A DNA stretch of 64,000 nucleotides from an uncultured Alphaproteobacteria bacterium (GCA_949082785.1 CARVLU010000001.1:219455-283454), one strand, 5' to 3'. Positions 52,001 through 59,932 are shown, counted from the first letter of the stretch. Notes: generated from the letters alone by a model not told the origin. Numbers and translations: made by a program.

Positions 52001-52125
52001 TCTATAACAGCGGCCCAGACAGCGCCAACGTGTGCACATGGTCCCCGGCATCAAAATCATGGACCGGACAGTGTATCGAATCCGGCACCCCGCAACGTTG
52101 GCAGATTGGTAGCATTGGGAATTAA
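49048..52125 (+). CDS. Large secreted protein: Thr/Ala/Arg-rich region plus Cys-rich domain
   Basis: This 1025-residue exported protein has a signal peptide (MRKILHFLTVCLVPLAFQAAQA). Residues ~25-195 are almost only Thr, Ala, Ser, Arg, Val and Pro, with irregular repeats of the kind SRTATATRGT and SRAATITYPT. From ~200 on it is ordered and Cys-rich: CREVYYSCMDEFCANKDAQLKRCACSS, a helical part with many charged residues, then many Cys pairs (CIYDICQLDGKC, CQICRLTERIWGNC) and CxxG motifs to the end. The start is 66 bp after tRNA-Leu, with only AGG upstream. The low-complexity part could be an O-glycosylated stalk. The family is unrecognised. Confidence 0.75.
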   Translation: MRKILHFLTVCLVPLAFQAAQADDVADTARAATRRNAATTVVANTSARQKSTATTATTTPIVSRTATTASTPKGTSTRERTTTSTATGGRASANVVNVESRSAITTTAPRTTSTVQSRTAATPSRAAASVQSRTATATRGTVSAPANGVSRAATPITRGAIPSRAATITYPTTARRATTATVSRSATTPADADARAAVMNKDYKKCREVYYSCMDEFCANKDAQLKRCACSSRIHEFDSVKKRLDNVEEKMLDFSQRLLTVNMDKEDADALFNATEGELAFQQKDTSDSKKILDEIAKKLQTGTTDSRTEQNLGALSWSLNTDAAFDNIDSMLGASTTVKEGTALYNAALPVCREMAMEVCDEDGLALAQSGYLMTIEQDCTTVAKSYETQTEQAREKVRESSALLDMSRLDIHQKRNSDDILTCKKKMLDMLSNSTVCGENLGKCLDTTGRYIDPSTGEAFLTENLVDLAGLITRPSGDEKWTTAPGNDKFVTYLNSKKKYLEPAMENCQDIADSVWDAFVEDALAQIKLAQEGKLEDMRQSCTALTTKCLSDTAKSLADFDARALSIFGVHADKTVKEMCSEVQTACTALLNQTGDTSWSGGMSDIATDTTYDTLLRTCREVGKNCIVQACKSISGNFGLCENIQTSINRKSIINRTACWGEVQECISAAGDDAIADIMVRLGKPSEASPSRAVPANSFYAELYPGITEIITEKATACGLEQTCIYDICQLDGKCTGPQDGGRDCQICRLTERIWGNCESDPLLLQDDKDSHNRILDTRGETLLSWFAINTGTAQMAQSCRDTTCGYGFYPEYDDNGNVTCSDASKFSKGEKKNCGEGVNNKITVFESPELENCCASGQVDSNGNCCPGDRIDYAVTTIRASKDKAHFGYVPSAPVTTICLPRTAKFVLAGKEMGEPAYNANGQMALVCNGTITGEDTTDPKFPGGKKVNCSGKFIWVDLKSLHYFTPKYDGQSDSSPVPVNFYNSGPDSANVCTWSPASKSWTGQCIESGTPQRWQIGSIGN

Positions 52126-52131
52126 ATCATA

Positions 52132-52161
52132 TTGACAAAACACATTTTTTTGTGGTACATT
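52132..52161 (+). promoter_or_regulatory. Promoter of small lipoprotein gene
   Basis: A perfect TTGACA (52132-52137) and TACATT (52156-52161) are spaced 18 bp, with a start near 52168 and AAAGGAGG before the ATG. Confidence 0.7.
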
Positions 52162-52202
52162 AAAAATTGAAACAAAAAACAATCCATTAAAAGGAGGATA
52201 AC

Positions 52203-52652
52203 ATGCGTTTCACAAAAAAATTTCCCATTAACCTGTCTCCGAAATATTTGGCCATGCTGATGCTGGGCGGCGCGTCTTTGTTTGCATCCTGTGACAAAGA
52301 AGATGAACCCGCACGCGATGTGGAACTTGTATTTTTGGAAAATAGCCTTGAAAATAATTTAGACCCCCGACTGGAATGGAACGAATTTATCAAGCTGGTC
52401 GCAGACCCCAAGGTAAATAATATTTATATTCGCGCCCATGAACGTAACAATTATGAAACCTGCACGCCAGTCAATATCGGATATATGCGCGAATATTTTA
52501 ACGACCGTATTCGTTTGGCACCATCCCGTATTTATGGCCGTGGAAACTTAAAATTCAAACCGGGTGTTATCCCCCAAGCTGATAGCCTGTGGTTTGTTGA
52601 AAAGGGTTGGACCGTAAATCAGCATCGTATGCAAAACCAAAAACAGAAATAA
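52203..52652 (+). CDS. Lipoprotein with acidic post-Cys residues
   Basis: This 149-residue lipoprotein has a long signal (MLMLGGASLFASC) with lipobox FASC, and Cys30 is followed by DKEDEP. An acidic run after the lipidated Cys is the surface-export signal of Bacteroidetes lipoproteins and is unusual in proteobacteria. The mature part is hydrophilic (NSLENNLDPRLEWNEFIKLVADPKV, NNIYIRAHERNNYETC) with one further Cys. The coding region is more AT-rich than its neighbours, which would fit transfer. A strong RBS, its own promoter and a terminator make it a single-gene unit. The function is unknown. Confidence 0.7.
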   Translation: MRFTKKFPINLSPKYLAMLMLGGASLFASCDKEDEPARDVELVFLENSLENNLDPRLEWNEFIKLVADPKVNNIYIRAHERNNYETCTPVNIGYMREYFNDRIRLAPSRIYGRGNLKFKPGVIPQADSLWFVEKGWTVNQHRMQNQKQK

Positions 52653-52679
52653 AAATCCGGCAAAATGCCGGATTTTTTT
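52651..52679 (+). terminator. Terminator of lipoprotein gene
   Basis: AAATCCGGCA/TGCCGGATTT with T-run, directly at the stop codon. Confidence 0.85.
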
Positions 52680-52719
52680 ATTTGCAATTACATCGCCCTT
52701 TTTTTATTATTTGTCAGAG

Positions 52720-53853
52720 ATGAGAAAAATTATATCAATTCTTTTATCTGTGTATTTGTTCTTTGCCATGGGACCATATGTATATGGCGCAACAGTATCA
52801 GAAGACACGTGTACAGCAGCCCAAGTTGCATCTTCTTGCCCTGCTGGTTGTTCGTGGTCGAATACCACCAAATGTAAAATCTGTTCCGCGGGCACATACA
52901 GCACATCATCGGCATCAGCAAAATGCACGACCTGTCCCAAATCCCATCCAAATGGACCAGTGGGGGCCACTACACAAGCAGAATGTTATAAATCCTGTAA
53001 GGGTCAACAAATCGACAACGGGGTATTTAACGACACCGCAACAGCAAATTATAATAACGAATGCGCCCCAAAATGCGTTTCTGCAAATTCTTGTAATTTT
53101 ACATGTAATGTTACGGTAACTGACAACAAGATAGATTTCTGTACCAGCTATCAGGCCAATTCCAAATCTGCCAGCTGTGTGCCAATGTGGTCTGCATGTA
53201 CACCCTCTAATGGGCAGGACCAGGCGGGCATCAAATCCCCCCTTTCTACCTGTTTTGCAACCCCAGAATCCTGTAAAGATGGATATACATTTATTCCAGG
53301 AACAACAAACTTATTTTTGCAATATTGTTCCACCCATCAATTGGGTGAATGCAAATCCAATACCATTGCATGCAGTTTACGTTTGCGCATTCCCACGGAT
53401 GAAAATAATCAATCGTTGGGCGGCAGTATTGGTGGGAATGCCACAATAACAGATAAAGGTGCATATGATTTTTCCCAATGCACATGGACACGTACGGGCA
53501 TCCCAGTGAACAACGGCACAGGAACCAAAACATGCAAATATACAGGAACATCCAGCTCAGCACCCAGCATCACCACCAAGGAAGCTGATTGGGGCAATTG
53601 CGAAACAAAAGCATCCAATTGCAGTTCTGGGTATTGTCTTGAAAATGAAAATTGTATTACACCGCGCCAGGGATACTATACCGGTTATCTAAATTGTGAA
53701 CCATGTCCCGCGGGTGCAACATCAAATGCGGGTGCAAAATCGCAATCGGAATGCTTTATGCAACGTGGTGTAACAAAATTCTGTGACAGCACGGGGCAAT
53801 GCTTTACCTTGGGCGGAACGGGCAATATTCCGCATACACCGACCACCAATTAA
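52720..53853 (+). CDS. Secreted cysteine-rich repeat protein
   Basis: This 377-residue exported protein has a signal peptide (MRKIISILLSVYLFFAMGPYVYG). I start at ATG 52720 rather than at the upstream TTG. About 40 cysteines occur in CxxC-spaced modules (CKICSAGTYSTSSASAKCTTCP, CNFTCNVTV, CEPCPAGATSNAGAKSQSEC). The first and last match the ephrin/GCC2-GCC3-like pattern of the proteins at 1490 and 43055. Asn/Thr/Ser-rich and more AT-rich than the housekeeping genes, it is probably fast-evolving. It converges on pth with a four-base gap and no terminator between. The surface role is unknown. Confidence 0.7.
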   Translation: MRKIISILLSVYLFFAMGPYVYGATVSEDTCTAAQVASSCPAGCSWSNTTKCKICSAGTYSTSSASAKCTTCPKSHPNGPVGATTQAECYKSCKGQQIDNGVFNDTATANYNNECAPKCVSANSCNFTCNVTVTDNKIDFCTSYQANSKSASCVPMWSACTPSNGQDQAGIKSPLSTCFATPESCKDGYTFIPGTTNLFLQYCSTHQLGECKSNTIACSLRLRIPTDENNQSLGGSIGGNATITDKGAYDFSQCTWTRTGIPVNNGTGTKTCKYTGTSSSAPSITTKEADWGNCETKASNCSSGYCLENENCITPRQGYYTGYLNCEPCPAGATSNAGAKSQSECFMQRGVTKFCDSTGQCFTLGGTGNIPHTPTTN

Positions 53854-53857
53854 ACCG

Positions 53858-54385
53858 TCAATTCCCGAATAAATCCAGGTTGTTTATTGCCGCATCTATT
53901 GCGGCAATTTGCGCATCATCAAATTTACCCAACACCCAATCCGCCGGCGACATGGGCAATCCCAATTGACGCGGGTGGCCGATTCCAATACGAATTCTGT
54001 GGTAATTTTGCCCGACGGCCGCATCAATCGATTTGATGCCGTTGTGCCCTGCACTGCCGCCGCCAATTTTGCGGCGCACATCCCCCACCGCCAAATCCAA
54101 ATCGTCATGAATCACAATCAGATTGTCCAACGGGATTTTGTAAAATGCCATTAATGCCCCAACCGCCAGACCACTGTTGTTCATATACGTTTGGGGTTTG
54201 ACCAAAATCACCCTGTGCCCGTCCAGCGTCATGGTGGCCGTCAGCGCATTTTTTTCCTTTTTCCAGGTGGCGTCCGCCCCCGCCAGATTATCCAGCGCCA
54301 TAAATCCAACATTGTGGCGCGTGCGGGCATACGTCGTTCCCGGATTGCCCAACCCCACCACCAAAACAGGTTTATTTTCTTGCAT
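53858..54385 (-). CDS. pth: Peptidyl-tRNA hydrolase
   Basis: This enzyme frees tRNA from peptidyl-tRNAs dropped by ribosomes. It has 175 residues. Motifs are VVGLGNPGTTYARTRHNVGFM (catalytic His in RHNVG), LVKPQTYMNNSGLAV, VIHDDLDLAVGDVRRKIGGGSAGHNG, and RIRIGIGHP. I start at 54385 (MQENKPVLVV). The short tail after GKFDDAQIAAIDAAI is normal. The upstream region is shared with the divergent barrel gene. Confidence 0.95.
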   Translation of the reverse strand: MQENKPVLVVGLGNPGTTYARTRHNVGFMALDNLAGADATWKKEKNALTATMTLDGHRVILVKPQTYMNNSGLAVGALMAFYKIPLDNLIVIHDDLDLAVGDVRRKIGGGSAGHNGIKSIDAAVGQNYHRIRIGIGHPRQLGLPMSPADWVLGKFDDAQIAAIDAAINNLDLFGN

Positions 54386-54432
54386 ATATATGACTCTTTT
54401 TTCTATTATAATATCATACAAAGGAGAAAAAA

Positions 54433-54966
54433 ATGAAATTAAAATCTGTGGCGACAATGGCTGTCATTTCCGCCCTGGGGGTGGGCCCGGCCAGTGCAAA
54501 CATCTTGTTTGATTTGTACGCGGGTGCGACCGTTGGGATGGGCGGCGCGACCTTGTTCGCGGACGGGCACACAGAATCCGACGGCGCACAAAGTTATGGC
54601 GCGGTGGCGGGGATTGATATCCCGGCATTCCGATTTGAATTGGAATACGATTTTTTAAACGCCAATGATTCCAAAATGCACGTGGGGATGCTGAACGCGT
54701 ATTTCAAGGTTCCGTCCCTGGTTGTCAAACCGTATCTGGGGGTTGGCGTCGGCACTGTGTTCAGTGGGGATTACAATAACACCGATATTGATACATCCGC
54801 CGCGTACCAGGGTATGTTGGGGCTGACGTTCGATATTCCGATTGCCCCGATTAAGATTGACGCCGAAGCGCGCGCGCTGTACGCCCCGAATATTTTCGAA
54901 GCGGCCGATATCAAGCCCGACATCTTGCATTACGATTTGCGCGTTAAACTGCGTTACGTATTTTAA
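54433..54966 (+). CDS. Small outer-membrane beta-barrel protein
   Basis: This 177-residue protein has a signal peptide (MKLKSVATMAVISALGVGPASA) and an eight-stranded barrel pattern (NILFDLYAGATVGMGG, YGAVAGIDIPAFRFELEYDFL, VVKPYLGVGVGTVF, YQGMLGLTFDIPI, IKIDAEARALYA). The C-terminus LRVKLRYVF is a typical BAM signal. It fits the OmpA/OmpX/Opa-like porin family. AAAGGAG lies before the ATG and TATAAT about 25 bp further up, in the region shared with pth. polA follows, separated by a GC-rich hairpin (54980-55000). Confidence 0.82.
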   Translation: MKLKSVATMAVISALGVGPASANILFDLYAGATVGMGGATLFADGHTESDGAQSYGAVAGIDIPAFRFELEYDFLNANDSKMHVGMLNAYFKVPSLVVKPYLGVGVGTVFSGDYNNTDIDTSAAYQGMLGLTFDIPIAPIKIDAEARALYAPNIFEAADIKPDILHYDLRVKLRYVF

Positions 54967-55016
54967 TTAACATGATTATCGGGGGCGCGCCGCGCCCCCA
55001 TTTTGGACGACACACG

Positions 55017-57800
55017 ATGCTGACACTGATTGATGGAAATTCACTGCTTTTTCGCGCGTATTATGGCGTGCACAGCCGCCTGACGCGCAGCGATGGCACG
55101 CCCACCGGCGCGGTATTTGGGTTCTTTAACATGGTGCTGCCGATTTTGGCGGCCGCCCGACCCGACGACGCATTCGTGTGTATCTTTGACGCATCGCGCA
55201 CCACATTCCGCCAGGATATTTATCCACAGTACAAGGCGAACCGGTCCGAAACACCCGCCGATTTAATTGCCCAGGGTGCCATGATTCGCACCGGTATGGC
55301 CGCGTGCGGGATGCCGGTTCTGTGCATCCCCGGGGTAGAAGCCGATGACGTCATCGCCACATTGGCCGCCGCCAACTGTGACAATCCGGGCGGCACGCGC
55401 ATCATCACCAGCGACAAAGATTTGATGCAGTTGGTATCCGATTGCGTATTCCTGTACGACGGGATGAAGCAACGGGAAATCCGTGCGCCCGGCGTTTTGG
55501 AAAAATTTGGTGTTCGCCCCGACCAGGTTGTCGATGTGCAAAGCCTGATGGGCGATTCGTCTGACAACGTTCCGGGCGTGCCCGGCATCGGCCCGAAAAA
55601 GGCCGCAGAACTGATTAATCAATTCGGCAATTTGGACAATTTGTATGCCAACCTGGCGGATGTCAAAAACGACCGCATTCGGCATTTGCTGGCCGACCAT
55701 CGCGACATGGCGTACATTTCGCGCCAATTGGTGACACTGAAAACCGATGTGGATTTGGACGGCCTGGTCATCCAACCGTTCCAGTTTAACACGCCCGCCG
55801 CACTGGATTTTGTTAAATCCCGGGTCGAAAGCAATTCACTGGCCGCGAAAATTGAAAAATTATTCCCGCTGGCCGATTATAATCCTGAATCACAGCCGCC
55901 CGTGACCGAATACGCCGCGTCGGCGTGCCCGGTGGAAATGATTTTACCCGACGCCGAAAATACGCGCCCGGCGATGGCACCCATGACATTTGACACCATC
56001 ACAACCACCGCACAGCTGGATGCGTTCTTGGCCACTGTTGACGGGGTTTTGGGGCTGGACACGGAAACAACCGGTTTAAATCAGATGGCGGACAAAATCG
56101 TGGGCATTTCGCTGGCCGCGAACGACCACCACGGGGTTTATATCCCCATTCGCCATCGGGGCGCATCGGATGATTTGTTCGGCGATGGCGTGGCATCCGC
56201 GCCCGCGCAGCTGGACATTGACACCGTGCGCGAAAAATTGTGGCCGGTTTTAACCGATCCCCGCGTGGTAAAGGTTGGCCACCATCTGAAATATGATTTT
56301 CACATCCTGGCGAACGAAGGCTGGGACACCACCGCCATCCGCCCGTTTGACGACACATTGCTGTTGTCGTACGCGCTGCATGGGACATTGCACGGGCATG
56401 GCCTGGACGAATTGGCGCGCAAATATTTGGGCCACGAAAACATCACGTTTGAATCACTGTTCCCGGCGAAAATGCGCGACGCCGACCGGCGCTTTGACAC
56501 GCTGGATATCGCGGCCGCAACCCCGTACGCCGCCGAAGATGCAACCGTGTGCGTCGCATTGTATAACCTGATGCGACCACAATTGGATGCGGATGGAAAA
56601 TTGCGTCATCTGTATGAAACGTGCGATTTGCCACTGATGCCGGTATTGCTGGAAATGGAACGCGACGGGGTGTTGGTGAATCAAACCGGATTGCATCAGT
56701 TGTCGGGCGTCTTTCACACGCAACTGACGTCCCTGGAACAGGAAATCTGGACATTGGCCGGCCATGAATTTAACATCGCCAGTCCAAAGCAACTGGGTGT
56801 TGTTCTGTTTGATGAATTAAACCTGCCGGCGAATAAAAAGCGTTCAACCGACGCCGACACATTGAACGATATGGTTGACGCGCATCCGATTGTGGAAAAG
56901 ATTCTGGCCTGGCGTTCGATTGCAAAGCTGGCCGGCACTTACGCGGACGCGTTGCCGCGTCAGATTGCGTCCGACGGGCGGATTCACACCACTTATTTAC
57001 AGACCAGCACCAACACGGGCCGTCTGTCGTCGCGCGACCCGAACCTGCAAAACATTCCGATTAAAACCCAACTGGGCGAAGAAATTCGAAAATGCTTTGT
57101 CGCGCCCGCGGGCCGCGTGCTGATATCGGCGGATTATTCCCAAATTCAATTGCGATTGCTGGCCGATGTGGCGGGTGTTAAAACATTTACCGACACGTTT
57201 AACAGCGGCGCTGACATTCACGAACAAACCGCGCGCCAGATATTTAATATCCCCGAAACCGAACCCGTCCCACGCGATTTGCGCCGGGCGGCAAAAACGG
57301 TGAATTTTTCCATCATTTACGGCATATCGTCGTTCGGTTTGTCATCGCAACTGGGGGTGTCGCGCGCCGACGCGCAATCCATCATCAATGCGTATATGGC
57401 GGGACTGCCGGAAATTCGCGATTATATTGACCGGATTCGGGACTTTGCCCTGGAACATGGGTACGTCGTGACACCATGGGGCCGGCGCATTGAATTGCCC
57501 GATGTGAAAAACCCGCGCATGCGGGCATACGCCCTGCGGGCGGCGGTCAACGCCCCGATCCAGGGGTTCGAGGCCGACCTGATGCGATTGGCCATGATAA
57601 ATATCCGCCAACGCATCGTGGATGCCGCCCCGGACAAGATAAAGCTGATTATGCAGGTGCACGACGAAATGGTCTTTGAATGCGACGCGGCGGTGGCCGA
57701 CGAATTCGCGGCGCGCATCCGCGCGGAAATGGAATCGGTGGCGCATTTATCGGTGCCACTGCGGGCGGAATACGTCATCGCACCCGTTTGGGGCAAATAA
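55017..57800 (+). CDS. polA: DNA polymerase I
   Basis: This repair and Okazaki-fragment polymerase has 927 residues. It starts MLTLIDGNSLLFRAYYGVHSRL with all three domains. The 5'-3' exonuclease has GVEADDVIATLA, TSDKDLMQLV and GDSSDNVPGVPGIGPKKA. The 3'-5' exonuclease is intact (LGLDTETTGLN, HHLKYDFHIL, YAAEDATVCVAL). The polymerase has SADYSQIQLRLLA, RRAAKTVNFSIIYGISSFGL and VHDEMVFEC. The start at 55017 excludes an upstream in-frame extension over the hairpin. Length and order match E. coli PolA (928). Confidence 0.97.
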   Translation: MLTLIDGNSLLFRAYYGVHSRLTRSDGTPTGAVFGFFNMVLPILAAARPDDAFVCIFDASRTTFRQDIYPQYKANRSETPADLIAQGAMIRTGMAACGMPVLCIPGVEADDVIATLAAANCDNPGGTRIITSDKDLMQLVSDCVFLYDGMKQREIRAPGVLEKFGVRPDQVVDVQSLMGDSSDNVPGVPGIGPKKAAELINQFGNLDNLYANLADVKNDRIRHLLADHRDMAYISRQLVTLKTDVDLDGLVIQPFQFNTPAALDFVKSRVESNSLAAKIEKLFPLADYNPESQPPVTEYAASACPVEMILPDAENTRPAMAPMTFDTITTTAQLDAFLATVDGVLGLDTETTGLNQMADKIVGISLAANDHHGVYIPIRHRGASDDLFGDGVASAPAQLDIDTVREKLWPVLTDPRVVKVGHHLKYDFHILANEGWDTTAIRPFDDTLLLSYALHGTLHGHGLDELARKYLGHENITFESLFPAKMRDADRRFDTLDIAAATPYAAEDATVCVALYNLMRPQLDADGKLRHLYETCDLPLMPVLLEMERDGVLVNQTGLHQLSGVFHTQLTSLEQEIWTLAGHEFNIASPKQLGVVLFDELNLPANKKRSTDADTLNDMVDAHPIVEKILAWRSIAKLAGTYADALPRQIASDGRIHTTYLQTSTNTGRLSSRDPNLQNIPIKTQLGEEIRKCFVAPAGRVLISADYSQIQLRLLADVAGVKTFTDTFNSGADIHEQTARQIFNIPETEPVPRDLRRAAKTVNFSIIYGISSFGLSSQLGVSRADAQSIINAYMAGLPEIRDYIDRIRDFALEHGYVVTPWGRRIELPDVKNPRMRAYALRAAVNAPIQGFEADLMRLAMINIRQRIVDAAPDKIKLIMQVHDEMVFECDAAVADEFAARIRAEMESVAHLSVPLRAEYVIAPVWGK

Positions 57801-57806
57801 CGCATT

Positions 57807-58163
57807 TCATGCCCCCGCCCCACGGGCCAAACCATCTGTTATCCGTATAATTGATGGGATGTATTTTGGGTCCATCTTGTATAAATTCTGCACGATATGC
57901 ACTAGATTCGCGTCGTGCATGTATGGGGCATCGGCTTCTTGTAAAAACTGCCCCATGGGTATTTCCAAGAATTTACACATATCGTACAATCGCGATACAG
58001 ACATGCGATTGCCGGCTGTTTCATATTTCTGAATTTGCTGGAACGAACATCCCATGGCACGCGCCAAATCTTTTTGTGATAATCCATGACGCGTACGATG
58101 TAACACAATTAATTGTCCCAATCGTTTATCATAATCTGTCAAAACCAATGATTGCCCAGCCAT
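57807..58163 (-). CDS. XRE-family HTH regulator
   Basis: This 118-residue cytoplasmic regulator has its XRE HTH at residues ~10-65 (DKRLGQLIVLHRTRHGLSQKDLARAMGCSFQQIQKYETAGNRMSVSRLYDM). The sequence GLSQKDLA is the classic second helix, followed by an FLEIPMGQFLQ helix and a 35-residue C-terminal region. The protein at 58927-59298 is a close paralog. The start at 58163 (MAGQSLVL) has GGGG upstream. A class A leader with terminator precedes it, and two more class A elements lie upstream on the same strand. In alphaproteobacteria this short type often regulates stress or phage genes. Confidence 0.8.
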   Translation of the reverse strand: MAGQSLVLTDYDKRLGQLIVLHRTRHGLSQKDLARAMGCSFQQIQKYETAGNRMSVSRLYDMCKFLEIPMGQFLQEADAPYMHDANLVHIVQNLYKMDPKYIPSIIRITDGLARGAGA

Positions 58164-58184
58164 ATTTAACCCCGCATTTCCAAT

Positions 58185-58358
58185 TATAAAAAACCACCGG
58201 AATGGAAATTCAGGCGGTTGGAGGTTAAGTACCATTGAAAGATATGGCGTCACTTATTCAATATATTCGCGACCCTCCAACCTATCGGGTGGAGTTTTCA
58301 TCCATTACGGATGTCTTTCAGGGGTTACTTAAGCCCCGACGACGGAACACCCATCGCC
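58185..58358 (-). ncRNA. Class A three-way-junction leader RNA
   Basis: TATAAT (58370-58365) starts the RNA near 58358, with a poor -35. Hairpins GGGG/CCCC and CATCC/GGATG precede CTCCACCC/GGTTGGAG. The core is P1 GGTTGGAGG/CCTCCAACC, P2 GTCGC/GTGAC (one G-U) around GAATATATTGAATAA, and P3 GCCAT/ATGGT. Terminator ACCGCC/GGTGGT plus T-run (58220-58185) lies about 20 bp before the XRE gene. Compared with the 11.9-kb copy, the hairpin TGTCT/AGACA is replaced by CATCC/GGATG, a compensatory change. Confidence 0.8.
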
Positions 58359-58410
58359 AAATTAATTATACGATAAGGTTTAATAAAAATCCATAATTTT
58401 ATTTTGGAAA

Positions 58411-58487
58411 TTTTTAGCGGTTGGGTAATGATAGCCACGAAAGATGTGGTTCCGTTTATTCAACATGTTTACGGATACCCAACCACC
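58411..58487 (-). ncRNA. Class A core-only RNA with own promoter
   Basis: The promoter TTGATT (58522-58517)/TATAAT (58499-58494), 17 bp apart, starts transcription at the edge of the core. P1 is GGTTGGGTA (58484-58476) with TACCCAACC (58427-58419). P2 is TCCGT/ACGGA around AAACATGTTGAATAA. P3 is CCAC/GTGG around ATCTTTC. The flanking hairpins and terminator seen in the leaders are missing, and no gene follows before the next leader. It may be a free-standing small RNA that uses the core alone. Confidence 0.65.
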
Positions 58488-58523
58488 AAGAATATTATAT
58501 GATATTTGCCCCATTAAATCAAC

Positions 58524-58549
58524 AGATGGGCCAAATGGCCCATCTGTAA
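58524..58549. terminator. Perfect palindrome between class A elements
   Basis: Twelve-bp perfect stem ACAGATGGGCCA/TGGCCCATCTGT with an AA/TT centre. It could end transcripts from the upstream class A element on the minus strand, or be an operator. There is no strong T-run. Confidence 0.5.
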
Positions 58550-58574
58550 TCTACTGGACTGCTTCTACGGCAAT

Positions 58575-58744
58575 TAAAAAACCACCAAAAACTCAGGTGG
58601 TTGGAGATTAAGTACCATCGAAAGATATGGCGTCGATTATTCGATATATTCACGACTCTCCAACCCAGTGGGCGGAGTTTTTTTTCATCCACAACGGATG
58701 TCTTTCTGGGGTACTTAAGCCCCGACAGCAGAACACCTGCTATC
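58575..58744 (-). ncRNA. Class A RNA with promoter and terminator but no gene
   Basis: Promoter TTGCAT (58779-58774)/TATAAT (58756-58751), 17 bp. The layout matches the 58.2-kb leader: GGGG/CCCC, CATCC/GGATG, then the core with P2 GTCG/CGAC around TGAATATATCGAATAAT and P3 GCCAT/ATGGT. It ends in terminator ACCACC/GGTGGT with T6 (58602-58575). No open reading frame follows before the next promoter at 58.5 kb, so it is either a free RNA or a leader that lost its gene. Confidence 0.75.
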
Positions 58745-58805
58745 GAATATATTATATTGTATCTAAAACAAACATGCAAGAATTATGTCACAAATAAAAT
58801 TATTT

Positions 58806-58915
58806 CTGGATTGCCGCGTGACTGACGTCACTCGCAATGACAAAGGTGTTACAGTGCCCCAGACCCGGCACTTCGTCCCCGTTGTCATTGCGAGCCGTAT
58901 GGCGAAGCAATCCAG
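58806..58915. repeat. Two REP-like palindromic repeats
   Basis: Copies at 58806-58843 (CTGGATTGC...GCAATGACAA) and 58882-58915 (TTGTCATTGCGAG...CAATCCAG), inverted relative to each other, sit between the class A element and the XRE gene. Confidence 0.7.
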
Positions 58916-58926
58916 TCAATAATCAC

Positions 58927-59298
58927 CTATTCCGTAACGGTTCGGCCCGCACGGGCGGCGCACAAATTTTCCGTTAATTGCAAAACCAGATCGACATTCA
59001 CCGGCCCCATGTTATAGATATTGCGAATAATCCGCGCCATTTTTGGGTCATGGATGTATTCGGCGCCAACTTCCTGTAAAAATGCACCGATTGGTATTCG
59101 AAAGTATTCGCATAAATTGTACAGACGTGCCACCGACATGCGGTTACCCCCGCATTCGTATTTTTGGACCTGTTGAAATGAACACCCCAGTACACGTGCC
59201 AAATCTTTCTGCGATAATCCATACCGCGCGCGATGAATTACAATCATCCGCCCCAATCGCTTATCAAATTCCGATATCAATTGAATTTTTCCCGCCAT
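58927..59298 (-). CDS. XRE-family HTH regulator
   Basis: This 123-residue regulator is a close paralog of the one at 57807-58163, with HTH DKRLGRMIVIHRARYGLSQKDLARVLGCSFQQVQKYECGGNRMSVARLYNL and then EYFRIPIGAFLQEVGAEYIHD. The start at 59298 (MAGKIQL) has a GGGGGTGACG ribosome site. An in-frame ATG four codons upstream is possible. It is preceded by a class B leader, whereas its paralog has class A. The duplication therefore separated the coding region from its control element, or one leader was replaced. Confidence 0.8.
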   Translation of the reverse strand: MAGKIQLISEFDKRLGRMIVIHRARYGLSQKDLARVLGCSFQQVQKYECGGNRMSVARLYNLCEYFRIPIGAFLQEVGAEYIHDPKMARIIRNIYNMGPVNVDLVLQLTENLCAARAGRTVTE

Positions 59299-59311
59299 CG
59301 TCACCCCCATG

Positions 59312-59530
59312 TTTGCGTGATTAAAAAAAATGGGCCGCCACAAAGGGGCGGCCAGGGTGTTCGAAAATCATACAACATAATGACTCCGCGGGCCTTGCGA
59401 CCAACGGCACCCCGGCCAAACGCGCGGGGATAAATGTGCCATGCACAATTTATGCCAACCATGTTAACGATGTGTTGTACACCGATGTTGTAAGGACTTT
59501 CGACAGTCCCGACCCACATTTTTGCGGGTA
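59312..59530 (-). ncRNA. Class B structured leader RNA with terminator
   Basis: Promoter TTGTTA (59566-59561)/TATGAT (59543-59538), 17 bp. The 5' hairpin is CCCGCA/TGTGGG, then GGGACTGTCGAAAGTCC. The long-range helix pairs TGTCGAAAG and CTTACAACAT with ATGTTGTATG and TTTTCGAACA. The inner arm is CCGTTGG/CCCGCGG around TCGCAAGG. A strong terminator (GGGCCGCC/GGCGGCCC, T8 at 59341-59312) ends about 15 bp before the XRE gene. This subtype has the short TTGCAAGG arm rather than the TTATACCACA arm of the 1.2- and 43.7-kb copies. Confidence 0.78.
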
Positions 59531-59679
59531 TGATATTATCATAACACGCATTACGCGAAATAACAACAGAAAAGATTTATATGTGCCCGCAACGGATTGG
59601 ATACCGACCACGTACCACCCACGCCAACGCATATTGGCACGGGGCCCGGGCGCCGATATGACGCCAGAATTTTGGGGTG

Positions 59680-59932
59680 TTGGGGTTATCTGAGAACAAT
59701 TATAAAATAAATTGCCGGACTTATTCGATATATTCGTCCGCCCCCAAGATTAAATCGGGTGGCCGGTGTGTTCGAAAATCATAGCAATCATGATTCCGCC
59801 GCCCCTTGCGACCGGCGGCACCCCGGCCATAAAATTCCCGCAATTGGGTGGATGGGACGTTCGAAAATCGTACAGAATCGATTCCACATACCTTGCAATA
59901 TGCGGCGTCCCACCCGGTGTGCGCGCCCGCCA
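59680..59932 (-). repeat. Tandem decayed pieces of class B and class A RNAs
   Basis: On the minus strand, two 3' halves of class B (near 59920-59838 and 59828-59757) each have a TTGCAAGG- or TCGCAAGG-type arm, GATTTTCGAAC and the start of a GCC-CACCC terminator. They are followed by a class A core (59747-59680) with P1 TTGGGG/CCCCAA, P2 CGGAC/GTCCG around GAATATATCGAATAA and P3 CAATT/AATTG. The 5' halves and most promoters are missing. This looks like repeated unequal recombination within a leader array. Confidence 0.65.

Noticed and set aside
57807..59298. Toxin-antitoxin modules
   Set aside because: The XRE proteins stand alone, with no small partner gene on either side.
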